A stretch of 64,000 bases of DNA, taken from positions 16,815,312 to 16,879,311 of the forward strand of contig NC_092675.1 in the NCBI RefSeq assembly GCF_964355755.1, written 5' to 3'. Numbering within the stretch: the first letter of the stretch is position 1; every line of letters starts with the position of its first letter. The notes beneath the pieces were generated by a model. It was not told the origin of the DNA, made no database searches, and worked only from the letters and a program-made list of their open reading frames with translations. The stretch is from Antedon mediterranea (taxonomy: Eukaryota; Echinodermata; Crinoidea; Comatulida; Antedonidae). Shown piece by piece: positions 12,945-24,219 of the stretch. A program made the translations under genes and the position numbers.

Positions 12945-13065
12945 AATTTGAAACGATAAAGATGAGGAAATCTGTGAGAATGAGAAAAAGTCGCCCAACC
13001 GAGACTCGAACTCGGACCGCCTGCTTGATATGCAGATGTCCTAACCATTAGACCACTGGGGCTTT
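12945..13065 (-). mobile_element. tRNA-like SINE/composite repeat (copy 1)
   Basis: On the minus strand a cloverleaf can be drawn starting near 13063. The D-arm (GTC/GAC) and TA-rich D loop, the five-pair anticodon stem TCTGC/GCAGG with loop ATATCAA, and the perfect T-arm CCGAG-TTCGAGT-CTCGG are all present, but the acceptor stem has mismatches. A 50-bp tail follows, shared with 14700-14890 and 10255-10360. The nominal anticodon ATC would be unusual, so this looks like a SINE head rather than a working tRNA. Confidence 0.65.
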
Positions 13066-13311
13066 CATGGTATTGTTCAAACTCGATTGGATAGCGACTC
13101 TTTAACATTCTCGGCGTGGTACGGCGGAACAGCACTAGTCCTCAGTTGTACGCACACGCACCAGAGATCAGGTACGTACGCCCTCATCTTTCAGTATTTT
13201 TATTCACGAGGCGGGATCTCCGAAGAGAAACTTTTGTATATATAAACACATTAGGAGATATATATATATATATATACGTTAAGTCTGGAAAAGAAGTAAA
13301 AACTACAGTTT

Positions 13312-13362
13312 GGTCTCTACAGGCTTGTTTCGTGAGTCGTGCAACTCACTCATCAGGAGACT
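13312..13362 (-). ncRNA. Hammerhead ribozyme, minimal type I, of the Penelope-like element
   Basis: The whole fold is visible on the minus strand. Helix I pairs GUCUC (13361-13357) with GAGAC (13317-13313). The core CUGAUGA is at 13356-13350. Helix II is GUGAGU/ACUCAC in 13349-13332, then GAA. The short helix III is ACA/UGU with loop AGCC, and the predicted cleavage follows the A at 13318. All core bases match the hammerhead consensus. Such ribozymes with a short helix III are reported in Penelope-like retroelements, and this one lies just downstream of the GIY-YIG remnant. Confidence 0.85.
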
Positions 13363-13435
13363 ATAATGAGAACAATCAATTACAACGTTAATTTACTTGT
13401 AGAATTAGCATTTACAGGTGATATGTTTTGGAATG

Positions 13436-14665
13436 TCAGCTGTTATGTAACAACGCTTTCTTTCTGTGCCGACAGGCGGACACGAGTTCGTTATGTTTGT
13501 TTAATGTCGATAATTCAGGGTGGCGGATGATAAATAATTTCTCTTTGAGGCAGAGGTTGCATTTTTTGTTTGCGCTACTTACTATATGCTTTAGCAGATG
13601 CCAAGATGCGCCATGAGATTGAATAGTCTGTGTTGTTGTCCTTGAGTGTCCAAATATGTTTACTGAGTTCGGTTGAGTTTCTAGAACGTGTATGACGGAA
13701 TGATGAGGTGTGATTTCTGTATCGTGTTTTAAAATCATTTTCAGTGAGTCCGATATAAGTTTCCGAGGTGGATTTGTCTTTGCGTGTAACTGTGGCTTGG
13801 TATATTACAGATGATTGTAGGCAATTTCCGTTTAGCGGACATTTGTTTTTCTGTCGGCAGCAGTGCATGTTTTGATTTCTTGCGTGTTTTCCACGGATGT
13901 TGTTTCGGGCTGATTGAGTATTCTCTTGTTGTGACCGTCTATTATCTGCTTCATAATACAACTGTAGCTAATCTTGATGGTGTTTCGGTTGAAGATTTTT
14001 CTTAGTTTGTTGTCTTTTGGAAAATGTTTGTCTCTATAGGAATAGGAATTTCTGTCCAATGTTTGTGCTGACGTTTTTGCTGAACGGTGGGTTGTACCAC
14101 AGAATGTCGTTTCGTTGTCTGTTTTTTCGTCTTGTCTGGGTTACCGGCTTGTATTTCAGGCCCGTAGCCAGGGGGGGTTTTTATGGTTCGGGCGAACCCC
14201 CCCTTTACAGCGAACCCCCCTTAACCGACTGCGAACCCCCATCCCCGACATGCCCAATACCTCACCCTCATCTCCGAAAATCGTCCAAATACGTGCCCCA
14301 CAGTAAAAAAGTTGTTCGTAAATTAAAAAATTTCGTAAACTCGTTCGGTTGCTATTTATTGCTATGACCAATCCTGCGCCTTAGTGAGAAGTTAATGACT
14401 TGTTTGTTTGCTTCTATGGTAATGCGTAGGCCGTTATCTTTGAATACTTGGCATATGTCTTTTTTAATGTTTTCTGTGCTTTTAGGTGTGGTGTCTGTGA
14501 CGGCAAGGCCGTCGTCTCTGTATGTAAAGTCCTATGTTGATTCCTAGTTTCTGTTGTAATTGGTGTAACAGGAAGCTTCCAACAAGTTCACACGTTTCTG
14601 CGCCATCATAACTAGGCCTATACCCATAGTCACATCGAATGCCGTGGGGCCTTTCTTTTGCCATG
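13436..14665 (-). pseudogene. Penelope-like retroelement: reverse transcriptase and GIY-YIG endonuclease remnants
   Basis: Reading leftwards on the minus strand, 14665-14390 encodes a C-terminal reverse transcriptase part (CELVGSFLLHQLQQKLG, then remnants of the active-site region and [12 protein letters not shown]). An insertion of a GTAGCCAGG-type repeat (14157-14360) interrupts it. At 14059-13436 two overlapping frames give SYSC, KQIIDGHNKRIL, a Cys-rich block, then CPLNGNCLQSSVIYQATV and SETYIGLTENDFKTRYRNH, the GIY-YIG nuclease pattern. The C-terminal CNLCLKEKLFIIRHPELSTL block follows. Frameshifts and the insertion show it is dead. The hammerhead ribozyme at 13312-13362 lies on its 3' side. 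Confidence 0.85.
14157..14360 (+). mobile_element. Fragment of the CAGGCCCGTAGCCAGG-ended DNA element
   Basis: Begins CAGGCCCGTAGCCAGG with runs of G and C and matches, inverted, the right end of the element at 58926-61048 (GTGCCCCACAGTA, CGTAAACTCGTTC). The other terminus is not found, so it is truncated. It interrupts the Penelope-like reverse transcriptase remnant. Confidence 0.7.
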
Positions 14666-14699
14666 GTTGCTGTTTGTGTGATAATATATATATATATAT

Positions 14700-14890
14700 A
14701 TATATAAACAAATCAGGCATAGAACATTAATTCTAAACCGCCCGGTAATATACTGAAATTTAATTAATTAATTTGAAACGATAAAGATGAGGAAATCTGT
14801 GAGAATGAGAAAAAGTCCCCCCAACCGAGACTCGAACTCGGACCGCCTGCTTGATATGCAGATGTCCTAACCGTTAGACCACTGGGACTT
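14700..14890 (-). mobile_element. tRNA-like SINE/composite repeat (copy 2)
   Basis: Same family as 12945-13065, but the acceptor stem pairs well (AGTCCC with GGGACT). The T-arm CCGAG/CTCGG and anticodon stem are intact, with the same ATATCAA loop. The shared tail continues to TTTAGAATTAATGTTC and a TA run. Flanked on both sides by TA microsatellites. Confidence 0.65.
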
Positions 14891-14979
14891 ATATATATAT
14901 ATATATATTTGTATTTTATTGTTAACCGTTTTTTATGTTGTATCGTTTTATGTTTCAAACCTGTAAGTGGCGGTATTAG

Positions 14980-15483
14980 TGTAACGGTGGAATTTTAGTG
15001 TATCCGTTACTATATCATATAGTCTCAGTGGCAGGATTTCACACAGTCACAAAATGTACCAACAGCAAATATGGTTTATGGTCAGATACAACTTTATTTA
15101 AATATGCAATGTAATACAGTCTGTTCTGGCTATATTACATACCTTTTCTTCTCTCTATTATAAATGTTTTATTCTACCAAGGTCTTTTCCTTCTCTCTAT
15201 TATAAATGTTTTATTCTACCAAGCTCTTTTCCTTCTCTCCTCTTACCAGTATACATTCATATTTAAGGAACGGTCCTAATTAATATGCATGTACTGGGAG
15301 GGGACTATTTAGTAAAGGGAACATTCCATGATGATGAGGAAACAGTAATTTATTAAGGATGTGGGTTATAGGAGAGTGAACAAAGAGTACCTAGGGATAG
15401 GAAGAAACCACTAGGAATGTTAATAGATGGAGTAGGGAGAAATAGTGAAAAAGGGTTGTTGACCTGATGGTCAGAGTGTTACA
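14980..15483 (-). repeat. LTR (3' LTR in element orientation)
   Basis: 504 bp, TGTAAC...GTTACA. Contains an internal tandem duplication of about 42 bp around TTTTATTCTACCAAGCTC, also present in the partner LTR. Confidence 0.9.
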
Positions 15484-17853
15484 TTATTCCCTCTCTACCA
15501 AAGAAGTGTCCCACTTCGTATATTTAAAATAAAAGAAAATTGTAATATAAAAGAAATTAAGTAATTAAGTAAATGCTGAAATTAAAACTGTATGCTAATT
15601 AAATTTAAGAAACAAAATCAAGTAATATCAAGTAAAGGGAATGTAACTATCATTCCAAAATAAAAATATAATGATGATAATACATTACTACTGCTACTAG
15701 TAATTAAAAATAAACAAGTAATGAAAATTCGTCATCACATGCAATATATTACGTAAGTATACAGAATATAACAAAATATAAAATATTATAAGTTTTAAAA
15801 CATGCAATTAATTAAAATAAGTTTATGCAAAAGTGAACCATCATTGAGAATAGAAAGTATAGATTGAAAAACATAACTGAAGGAGAGTAAAAAGATGGTG
15901 ATATAGTATACAATGGTAACATGTTTTCAAATATTTGTATAACGTTGTCGGCAAGTACGGCGGAGTTAGTACACAATGTAATAATTAAGCAAACAAATTT
16001 TAACAAGAGGAAAAAATTACCAAATATAGAACAAAACATACATGTAATTAATAAAATCCAAAACGTTTATTTCCATTCGTCGCCGGTTGTTTAAAACCCA
16101 TAATCGCGAAAGTTAAGATCAGGTACGATCTAATGTCGGAATAAACAGTTCTATGGATAATAAATCTAACGTGACAAGAACAATGACAAATTTTGACTAT
16201 CGATGTGGCTATTCGAATTTGCCTGGTCGCAGGTCATTTAATCCCTAGATAAATATATATCATGTTCAGGAACGACACTAAATGGAACTTAATCGAGTGC
16301 CAATAGTCGGCATGATGATCAGAACACAATGAAGTGTATAATCTAATCAAGACACCATAACATAAATCACAAAGTAAAATACAAAATAATATTAAACTCA
16401 AGAAAAAGTGATTGCCTAACACATACAGTAGTCGGAGTAAATAAAAAAAAGAATAGAATTAATGATCGGCATTGAACAAGTAAACCTCTCACATTTACTC
16501 TGTTCTCGGCAGTGAGTAAATCTGGTAAACAAGGTTATACTATATAAACAACTAAATGTACTATATTATGATATTTACAATGAGATTTTAAAAAAAAATC
16601 CATTTAACGAAAAAAAATATTTGAAAACAAACTTCTTCACAAACTTAAATTTTAAGCCTATTAAGGAAATTGCAAATTAAAGTAAAAACTTTAAAAACAA
16701 CAGAATGACAAGTCGATCATGTTGAATTAAATGTCATATCTAGCAGGAGGGTTAATTTTTCGGCCATACCTTGTTCTGACGGATTGTTCGACAAAGGGTT
16801 TCAGTCTGTCGTGATGTATGCGTCGGGATAGGGGTTTAAGGGTGTTGGAATTTTGGAGTAGATACGTTCTGCCTCCCTTATCTACTTTAGTTATGAGGTA
16901 GGGTCCAATCTAATTCGGTGTTAACTTCTTTCTAGAATTTGCTGGGTCATCTAGCCAAACTTTGTCGCCAACATTGTAAGGGGTAAAACGTGCGGCTAAA
17001 TCATATGTAAATTTCTGCCTTTCCTTTTGTCGTAAAGTATTGTCTAGGGCCATTTGGTGTGCATCTTGTATTCGCCTAGCGAGATCGTCAACATATACCG
17101 ACAGCGAGTGATGAGCTATAGGGGTTTCACCAACTGAGGGGATATGTTGGGGTAAGCGGACATTTCGTCCATGGACTAGAAAGAAAGGGCTAGTGTGTGG
17201 AAATTGGGGTATTAACAGCCGTATTTCCCGAACGTAAAAACATGTTACAATATTATTATATCTATACCTATATTATATCACCCGAAGAAAGAGGAGGTTA
17301 TAGAAAAGAACTAGAAATGATGGATCACTTACCACTTCATTAATAGTGTTCAAATCAAGTTGAATATACTATGGGCTATCCAAAATAATGTTTAAAAATA
17401 AATCAGCCAAGCCATCCACAAACAAAATGTTTATAAAAAGTTCCATCTGCGACTCAAAAGTATTAAACAAATTTTATACGTATCAAAGTTCGTATAAAGC
17501 GTTCAAAATAAAAAATGTCAAAAGAAAGTTAAACAAAAGGTCGCAAAAACAGTTAATGATCAATAGTAAAAAATCATCTTCTTTTCGGTCTTCGTTCTTC
17601 GTCTCTTTGCCTCGGTGTTTTTTTTCTTCTGTCTTCCGTTTTCTATTTCTGGGGTTGGTCCTGCAATTGTTTCATCCAATAATCTTCTTTTCTTCTTCTT
17701 TTGCTCTTCTTTGTCTGTGTTCATTCATCCATCAGCATCTGCTGCTCCACAAACTCTGCAAATTCCAAATCTGATCCATCTTCTTGTTTTTTTTCTTCTT
17801 TTTTCTTTTTGTTTTATTGGCTTCTGTGGGTCCAAATTGGTGTGGGAACCAGT

Positions 17854-18357
17854 TGTAACGGTGGAATTTTAGTGTATCCGTTACTATATCATATAGTCTC
17901 AGTGGCAGGATTTCACACAGTCACAAAATGTACCAACAGCAAATATGGTTTATGGTCAGATACAACTTTATTTAAATATGCAATGTAATACAGTCTGTTC
18001 TGGCTATATTACATACCTTTTCTTCTCTCTATTATAAATGTTTTATTCTACCAAGCTCTTTTCCTTCTCTCTATTATAAATGTTTTATTCTACCAAGCTC
18101 TTTTCCTTCTCTCCTCTTACCAGTATACATTCATATTTAAGGAACGGTCCTAATTAATATGCATGTACTGGGAGGGGACTATTTAGTAAAGGGAACATTC
18201 CATGATGATGAGGAAACAGTAATTTATTAAGGATGTGGGTTATAGGAGAGTGAACAAAGAGTACCTAGGGATAGGAAGAAACCACTAGGAATGTTAATAG
18301 ATGGAGTAGGGAGAAATAGTGAAAAAGGGTTGTTGACCTGATGGTCAGAGTGTTACA
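17854..18357 (-). repeat. LTR (5' LTR in element orientation)
   Basis: 504 bp, essentially identical to 14980-15483. One difference was noted (CCAAGCTC here against CCAAGGTC in the partner). Confidence 0.9.
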
Positions 18358-18361
18358 TTAG

Positions 18362-19025
18362 TATATATCGCTGTTGGTTTTGATTGAAACATAACATAAC
18401 ATAAAGCAATGAAATGTCTTCCCTAGCAGACTGTTAGTGTTACTTGTTAGTGTTGGAAAATCATCAACCATGTAATTGAAATCGTAGGACAACATTTAGA
18501 AATTAAAATTAGATTATTCAAATTTGGATATGCATCAGGATATGCATTTACTACTTTGCTACCACTTTCTATTTTAACATCGTAACCGAACTAAAACACC
18601 GCCGCCTATGAGCTGCTGACCTGGATTTATACTGAACGCTGCATGCTGACCTGGATCGGATGCACGCGTGGGAACAAACTGCCAGGCCGTAACCTTTGGA
18701 CAGTGGATTCAAAACCATAATTAGGAGTATTTAATTAGAATTTTTAGTATTTGAAGGTACGGTAATTTTCCTAATGATAGCCCCAACTCAACATGATAGA
18801 TAGGATAGGATATAGGATTAGAGCTCCGTGATTGTAGGAAAGGTAGGCCTGCTGCTAGGCAGGCTGGCTGACTGATGGAGACGCGGCAAGGCATGCGCTT
18901 AATTAAACGTTTATGATTCTTTAAAAAATTATAAATTATGGCCGACGACGGCAACAGCTCTAAACCTGAAAAACATTGTTTATTCTTTTTCTTTATAATT
19001 TATTTAGCGTATAACGGTATAGTTA
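18362..19025. promoter_or_regulatory. Upstream region of methyltransferase copy 1
   Basis: Intergenic sequence between the LTR element and the first methyltransferase copy, so the copy 1 promoter should lie here. No TATA box or known motif stands out. GCTGACCTGGAT occurs twice near 18616-18655. Confidence 0.35.
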
Positions 19026-20758
19026 ATGGCAATGGCCGAGTCTGGTTGGACCAAAGAAAAGACAGTTGAGTTCATTGCTATTCAAAAAGATATGGACACA
19101 AAGGAAAAACTAGGACAATATTTTGATGAATGGGCTCCCAACTATGATCAAGTGAGTGAGTACTTTTTTTGTTGTAGGTGTCTATATATATAGACATGAA
19201 CTGTCCACCCAGGCAGCACTTGCCATACCTCCATGTTTATACTATGACGTTATCCAAATTCCTTCACTTGCACTGATGAAGGGCTAGTGTTGCCCGAAAG
19301 CTCTGCTAACTTTTCTGGCTGTTTACTTTATCATTTAGATTTAGCTTTTCGCTTTTTATTTTTGTATCTCCATTGAGATCCAGCCACTGATACCCACAGC
19401 ATTGTCATTTTTTTCAGTAATTTGCCTTTGGATTTATATAGATATAGAGAAACGTGTTTGTAAGAGTGAGATTTACAAACAATCTTATAGCCCCTACTTT
19501 AACTAACTTTATATTTTAGGCAGTGACATCTATGGGTTATATTGGTCCTTCTCTCACTGCAAATCTGCTTCAGAAATATGTTAAATCTAAGGATGCCAGG
19601 ATCTTTGATGTTGCATCAGGCACAGGCCTCGTTGGTGAGGTGGTAAGTATGACAGTAGAATCAAGGGGTTCCAAATACTATGTAAGACGATAGAACATTA
19701 TTTCAATTTTAATTTCACAATATAATATAATACATACATAAATGCAATGAAGTGATTATGTAGGGGAAGAGTCATAAAGACTTGACACATTATACAGCAT
19801 TACATTTTACAATTTGTGATTCCCACACCCCTTTCCTATTACACAATCCAGGATACCCTGCTGATCATCACTTTTGTCACCATCAACAATACATAATGCT
19901 CTTCTAGCTAGCTGGTTCTGGTTACACTAACATTGATGCAGTTGATGGCAGTGCAGCAAGTATAGAAGTAGCTCGTAAAAAGAACATCTATACAAATCTA
20001 TATGTCCAATGGCTTGGAGGTGACAACAAATTGAATATTAACAATGGTAAATATCAGTAAAAACTCTCCAAACAAAAACAATAAACCCACTGCAGAAAGT
20101 ATGTAGTAGTGTTATGGAGATAGATTTGAACCCAATAAAGTGCGCCCATAGTACATATTAAAATATGTTGCCTCCTTATGTGTACAAAATGAATATAACT
20201 TTTTAAATCTATTTTCTGATAGACAGCTATGATGCTATAATTTGTGTTGGTGCTTTTGCTTTTAACCAATTGGAATCGGACGTTCTTCCAGAATTTATTC
20301 GAGTAGTAAAACCAGGTATGATTCCATCAGCTTCTGTTTAACATGTTATATAACAACTGCATGCATATTATATCAAAACATTACCTGTATAAATTTATAT
20401 AGTATCACTCCCATGAAATATAAATAGGCCTATAGCAAAATATAAGAGTAATAAATCACAATGAAGTAACTAAGTTCGTAGTTTTTATTTTATCGTATAT
20501 GTACTGTAGATATTATATACATAATTTAAGAGGGGTAAACAATAATAACATTGTTTTTAAATTATATCAGGGGGCTATATTTTGATAAATATGCGAACCC
20601 GTTGGTTGAGACTTGTTTCACAATTCTCCGATGGAAAGTTAGAAGGGGACATGGCAAAATTGGAAAATGAAGGGAAATGGAAATTGGTTGAGAGACACGT
20701 TAAGGAGGAAAAAGACAGTGAACAGAATGTAGTAACATTCATTCATCAAATTTGCTAA
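19026..20758 (+). CDS. METTL27-like methyltransferase, array copy 1
   Basis: Five exons, 19026-19151, 19520-19642, 19908-20046, 20223-20315 and 20571-20758, give an open frame of 222 residues with all junctions GT-AG. The start is the first ATG of a clean exon; a second in-frame ATG lies two codons on. The N-terminus has KLGQYFDEWAPNYDQ, typical of the METTL27/WBSCR27 family. Then come SAM-binding motif I (IFDVASGTGLVGE, about residues 70-82), IDAVDGS (92-98), YDAIICVGAFAF and KPGGYILINMRTRW. Human METTL27 lies in the Williams-Beuren deletion and its substrate is unknown to me. A polyadenylation signal AATAAA is at 20878. Intron 1 contains a hammerhead-like repeat. This copy appears intact. 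Confidence 0.92.
19265..19440 (+). repeat. Interspersed repeat with hammerhead-like core (copy D)
   Basis: In intron 1 of methyltransferase copy 1. CTGATGA at 19273-19279, helix II GGGC/GCCC, GAAAGCTCTGCTAA, and the common tail to GCCTTTGGATTTATAT. Confidence 0.75.
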
Positions 20759-20883
20759 AAACCATTTAAGATGCTACATTTCAGCGATGACAGCAGTCCA
20801 ATGAAAGATTGTCTGCAATATTACATATCACTTTAATTTATACTCTCAAAATGAGGAATTTCAGAGACAAAACACTAAATAAA

Positions 20884-21990
20884 ACTCTAAACTTTAGTTA
20901 TACATGAGTATAATTTATTGTACTTTCTTGTCTATTTGAATACAAAGTACAGTTGTAGTGATCTCTTGAGATCAATTAGACCTATCACTATTATATACAT
21001 AGGGCCTGTTAATCAAAAATATGGTTATCTTTACATGCATACCACTGTAATGCATTTTAAAAATCGTTAATAATGTATTTGTAATGTTAATAATTTATGT
21101 TATCACTTTGTATTTTTTATGATAATGTACATACAAAATATAAGTGCATACTTCTGGTAATTTTATATCCTGTATTATTATTATTATGTATTTTTTAGTG
21201 TAGTATTTATATTTATTACCGTATTGAACACAATTATTTATTCCAAATCCTTATCAATAAATTTAACAAAAAAAGGTATTAAAACATCTTTACGGTACAC
21301 TATATTTTAACAAATCATTTCATCGTTATTAAACGTATTGAATGTCACTTTTTTCATTACAAATTATATATTTGAGTCGCGCTAAAAAATTTTGGGCATC
21401 TTCCCTTCTTCCGACTACTTTTCGCATTCAGGGCACATTAATAATTAATTTTATATACTAATTTTGTCATAGTTTGAGATCAACTTTCCACGAACAAATG
21501 TTGAGTCGAGGCCGTAATTGGTCAATGGGTTGAACACATTCAACGCTATAGTTGTTTGCAAACGTCTTTGCACTCCAGTTTGGTTCAAGAACTGCGTCGG
21601 ATACTCACTTTTCAGACCTAAAATAGAAAAAAAAATCACCTTTTTTATCCTCCCTGGGAGATACTCATCAATTGCTAAAATGAATTACTCGTACATTCGT
21701 ATGGTAAATTATTTTTTTTCCTCTGAATGGACTGATCCCTTTGTACGTGACTTTTGGGGGACTGTAGTAGTAGGCCTACTTTTTATAGAAATGAATAAAG
21801 AACTTTTTTTCTGTTCCTCTCCCATTTTGCCTCCTGGGTGGACTAAAGTCCTAAACCCTGATCCCGTCGGCATACCATGGGGGATAGTTTTTTTCTTTTT
21901 ATAGAAACGACTATATCATACATTACCAACTCTATGATATATTACACATAAGTGATCGACAACAGAAACAAACAAGTGGTTTTATAACTA
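20884..21990. other. Intergenic stretch after methyltransferase copy 1
   Basis: AT-rich, no gene recognised. An open stretch at 21518-21904 has no coding character that I can identify. Confidence 0.45.
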
Positions 21991-22004
21991 ATTTTTTCAC
22001 GCTG

Positions 22005-24010
22005 CTGCTCTAGCCAGCTACGTCCCATGAGAACTAATCATTCATAAGCTAAAGCAAGCAGCAGTTATAGATATCTATGGTCGACAGTTTTGCGACTTTG
22101 TAAACTCGACTATAATATTTATATTTTACCTTGTTTTTAACGGTATACCCTTGGTTTCCGATATTGATGCGGTAAATGCATTTTCCACATTCTTTGCGTC
22201 AAACTTTAACGAACCTAATCGTAATTTCAATGTTAACCATGAGATCTGTAATTGTGTTCACCCAGATATTGTTCCCCTTAATAACATTAATATTACTGAA
22301 AAAACTATTTTCGAGGCTCTATTGTCATTGAAACCCAACAAATCCCCTGGACCAGACGGGATTACACCTAAAATGTTATCCATGTCAGCTCCAATTATTG
22401 CCCCAGTGTTGTGCAAAATGTTTAACAAGTTCGTAACGGATGGCTTTGTACCAAAAGATTGGAAACTCGCGAATGTCACTCCTATTTTTAAGTCAGGTAA
22501 TCGGAACGATGTTAATAATTATCGACCCATATCGCTATGTTCTATTATAGGTAAGGTTTTTGAACGTATTATAGCAGATAACATTCTTTTTCATCTTCAA
22601 TTTTTTGGATTTTTAAGTCCCACGTAACACGGGTTTTATCCAGGTAGATCGTGTATTACACAGGCCTCAGCGTTATATCATGATTGGTCACAAACAATGG
22701 ATGTTAGACAACCTCCTGTAATTGATGCAATATTCCTTGATTGGGAGAAGGCCTTTGACCGTGTTCCCCATGATTTAGTAATCAAGAAACTGCACAACAT
22801 GGGAGTATGTGGATCTCTCCTAAAGTGTCTTCACTCCTTTCTCAGTGACAGATTCCAACGTGTTGTTCTTAATAAGGAGCATTCGGATTGGGATAGAGTG
22901 GGCTCGGGTGTTCCTCAGGGATCCGTGTTAGGCCCGCTTCTATTTAATCTCTTTGTTTATGACCTACCTCTAAATACCTCTTCTGTTATGAAGCAGTATG
23001 CAGACGATACAGTAATTTATAAACCTGTATTCAGTCGTCATGATGCACTTACCTTACAACAGGATCTTTGTAAAATTTCCAAATGGTGTGAGGATAATAA
23101 AATGAAATTAAATGCAAAGAAGTGTAAAGTCATGCACATAACTAGGAAACGTAATTATATCCCTCATTTTATTTATACAATCGAATCCAATCCCCTTGAA
23201 GCTGTTAATTCACATAAATATCTTGGTATTAACTTCTCACGTGATTTAACATGGTCTGCTCACGTTAATGATGTATCGATGAAATCTATGAGAATGCTTG
23301 GGTTTATCAAACGGTTTGTAGGTTTCAATGACACCGAAATTTTACTACGACTTTTTAATGCACTATGTCGACCTGTTATTGAATATGGTGCTCCTGTGTG
23401 GGATCCACATCAAAAACAACATAATATAGCTATTAACAAGTCATTAAGACGGGTTACTAAATTGTGTGTTGAAGGCAATTTCACTGACAGGCTTAAGATT
23501 CTAAATTTACCAGATATGGTTCAAAGAATGAAATTTCATAGTATAATTTTTGTAGTTAAGTGTTTGCGTAATTTAATTGATTTTGATATATTTGAATACC
23601 TTACAATTAATTCTTGGTATCCAGAGTCCCTCACCTTTAAACACATGTATGCTAGAACTAATGCATTTAAATACTCCCTGTTTGTTAATTTCCCTCGAAT
23701 ATGGGAATGTATCCCGCATGAAGTTCGTAACAAAGTCCTGTTTAACTTTGGGGGGTTTAGAAGGGATTTGAAAAAATGTATTACTGATATCGAATTCATC
23801 TAGACTATCACTGTGTTTTTATGTCTATTGCGTTTTTCGTACTATTAGTTGGGAAAGCCACTCGACAGTGCAGTTCTTTTGAACTGATCCACTTTTGGTT
23901 ACCCGCAGGTGCTGATAGTACTTTTGTTCTGTTTTGTTGAATGATGCCGTACCTTGTTTATGATTTTTGTATGTTACCTGGAAATTGAATAAAATAAAAT
24001 AAAAAAGAAA
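22005..24010 (+). mobile_element. LINE, 5'-truncated, reverse transcriptase with one in-frame stop
   Basis: One frame runs from about 22151 to the TAG ending at 23803, broken only by TAA at 22625-22627 in FLSPT*HGF, where related elements have Gln, so a CAA to TAA change is likely. Reverse transcriptase blocks occur in order: LKPNKSPGPDGITPKML, YRPISL, DWEKAFDRVPHDL, GVPQGSVLGPLLF, the catalytic QYADDT (near 22995) and the C-terminal HSYLG-like block SHKYLGINF. No endonuclease part is seen. The 3' end has AATAAAATAAAATAAA near 23985-24005. Sequence at about 22005-22095 recurs inverted near 63650-63745. It resembles the Jockey/CR1 group. Confidence 0.9.
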
Positions 24011-24219
24011 ATATAGATCCCATCTGCTGGACCCAAAAAAACATCTGAGAAAAGAGAGTCTATGAGGGCTCACGGTTAAATGATTTTGGATTCTCGCCCT
24101 TTGATTGGTTGACGCGAATCAACAGACTGGGAAGAATTTTCGTGAAGTCATGTTGTCTCTAGAGGGTATTCAGTTGCATTTCAACAGGTTGAGGTCACAC
24201 ACACAGCACATTTCTATTC

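Larger units (their letters stand above)
14980..18357 (-). mobile_element. LTR retrotransposon, internally deleted, probably Ty3/Gypsy type
   Basis: Two direct 504-bp LTRs (14980-15483 and 17854-18357) begin TGTAAC and end GTTACA. I saw one base difference between them, implying a recent insertion. TTAG flanks both sides (14976-14979 and 18358-18361). Orientation is minus: inside the LTR at 17854 lies a primer-binding site starting TGGTTCCCACACCA, and a purine tract AGAGAGGGAATAA precedes the other LTR. Minus-strand translation of about 17210-16740 gives an integrase C-terminus (HTSPFFLVHGRNVRLPQ, then YNVGDKVWLDD). Near the primer site a short gag-like stretch (SDLEFAEFVEQQML) is broken by a stop. 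Protease and most of the polymerase are missing. Confidence 0.85.

Noticed and set aside
13062-14890. The two tRNA-like heads as functional tRNA-Asp(ATC) genes
   Set aside because: Both share a non-tRNA 3' tail with other repeats, the anticodon is unusual and one acceptor stem is mismatched. A SINE head explains them better.
17388-17988. Overlapping Ser/Phe/Leu-rich plus-strand frames
   Set aside because: They are antisense to the gag-like region and LTR of a minus-strand retrotransposon.
21518-21904. 128-codon plus-strand frame
   Set aside because: No recognised motif, poly-T and poly-A driven composition, no splice context. Not called a gene.
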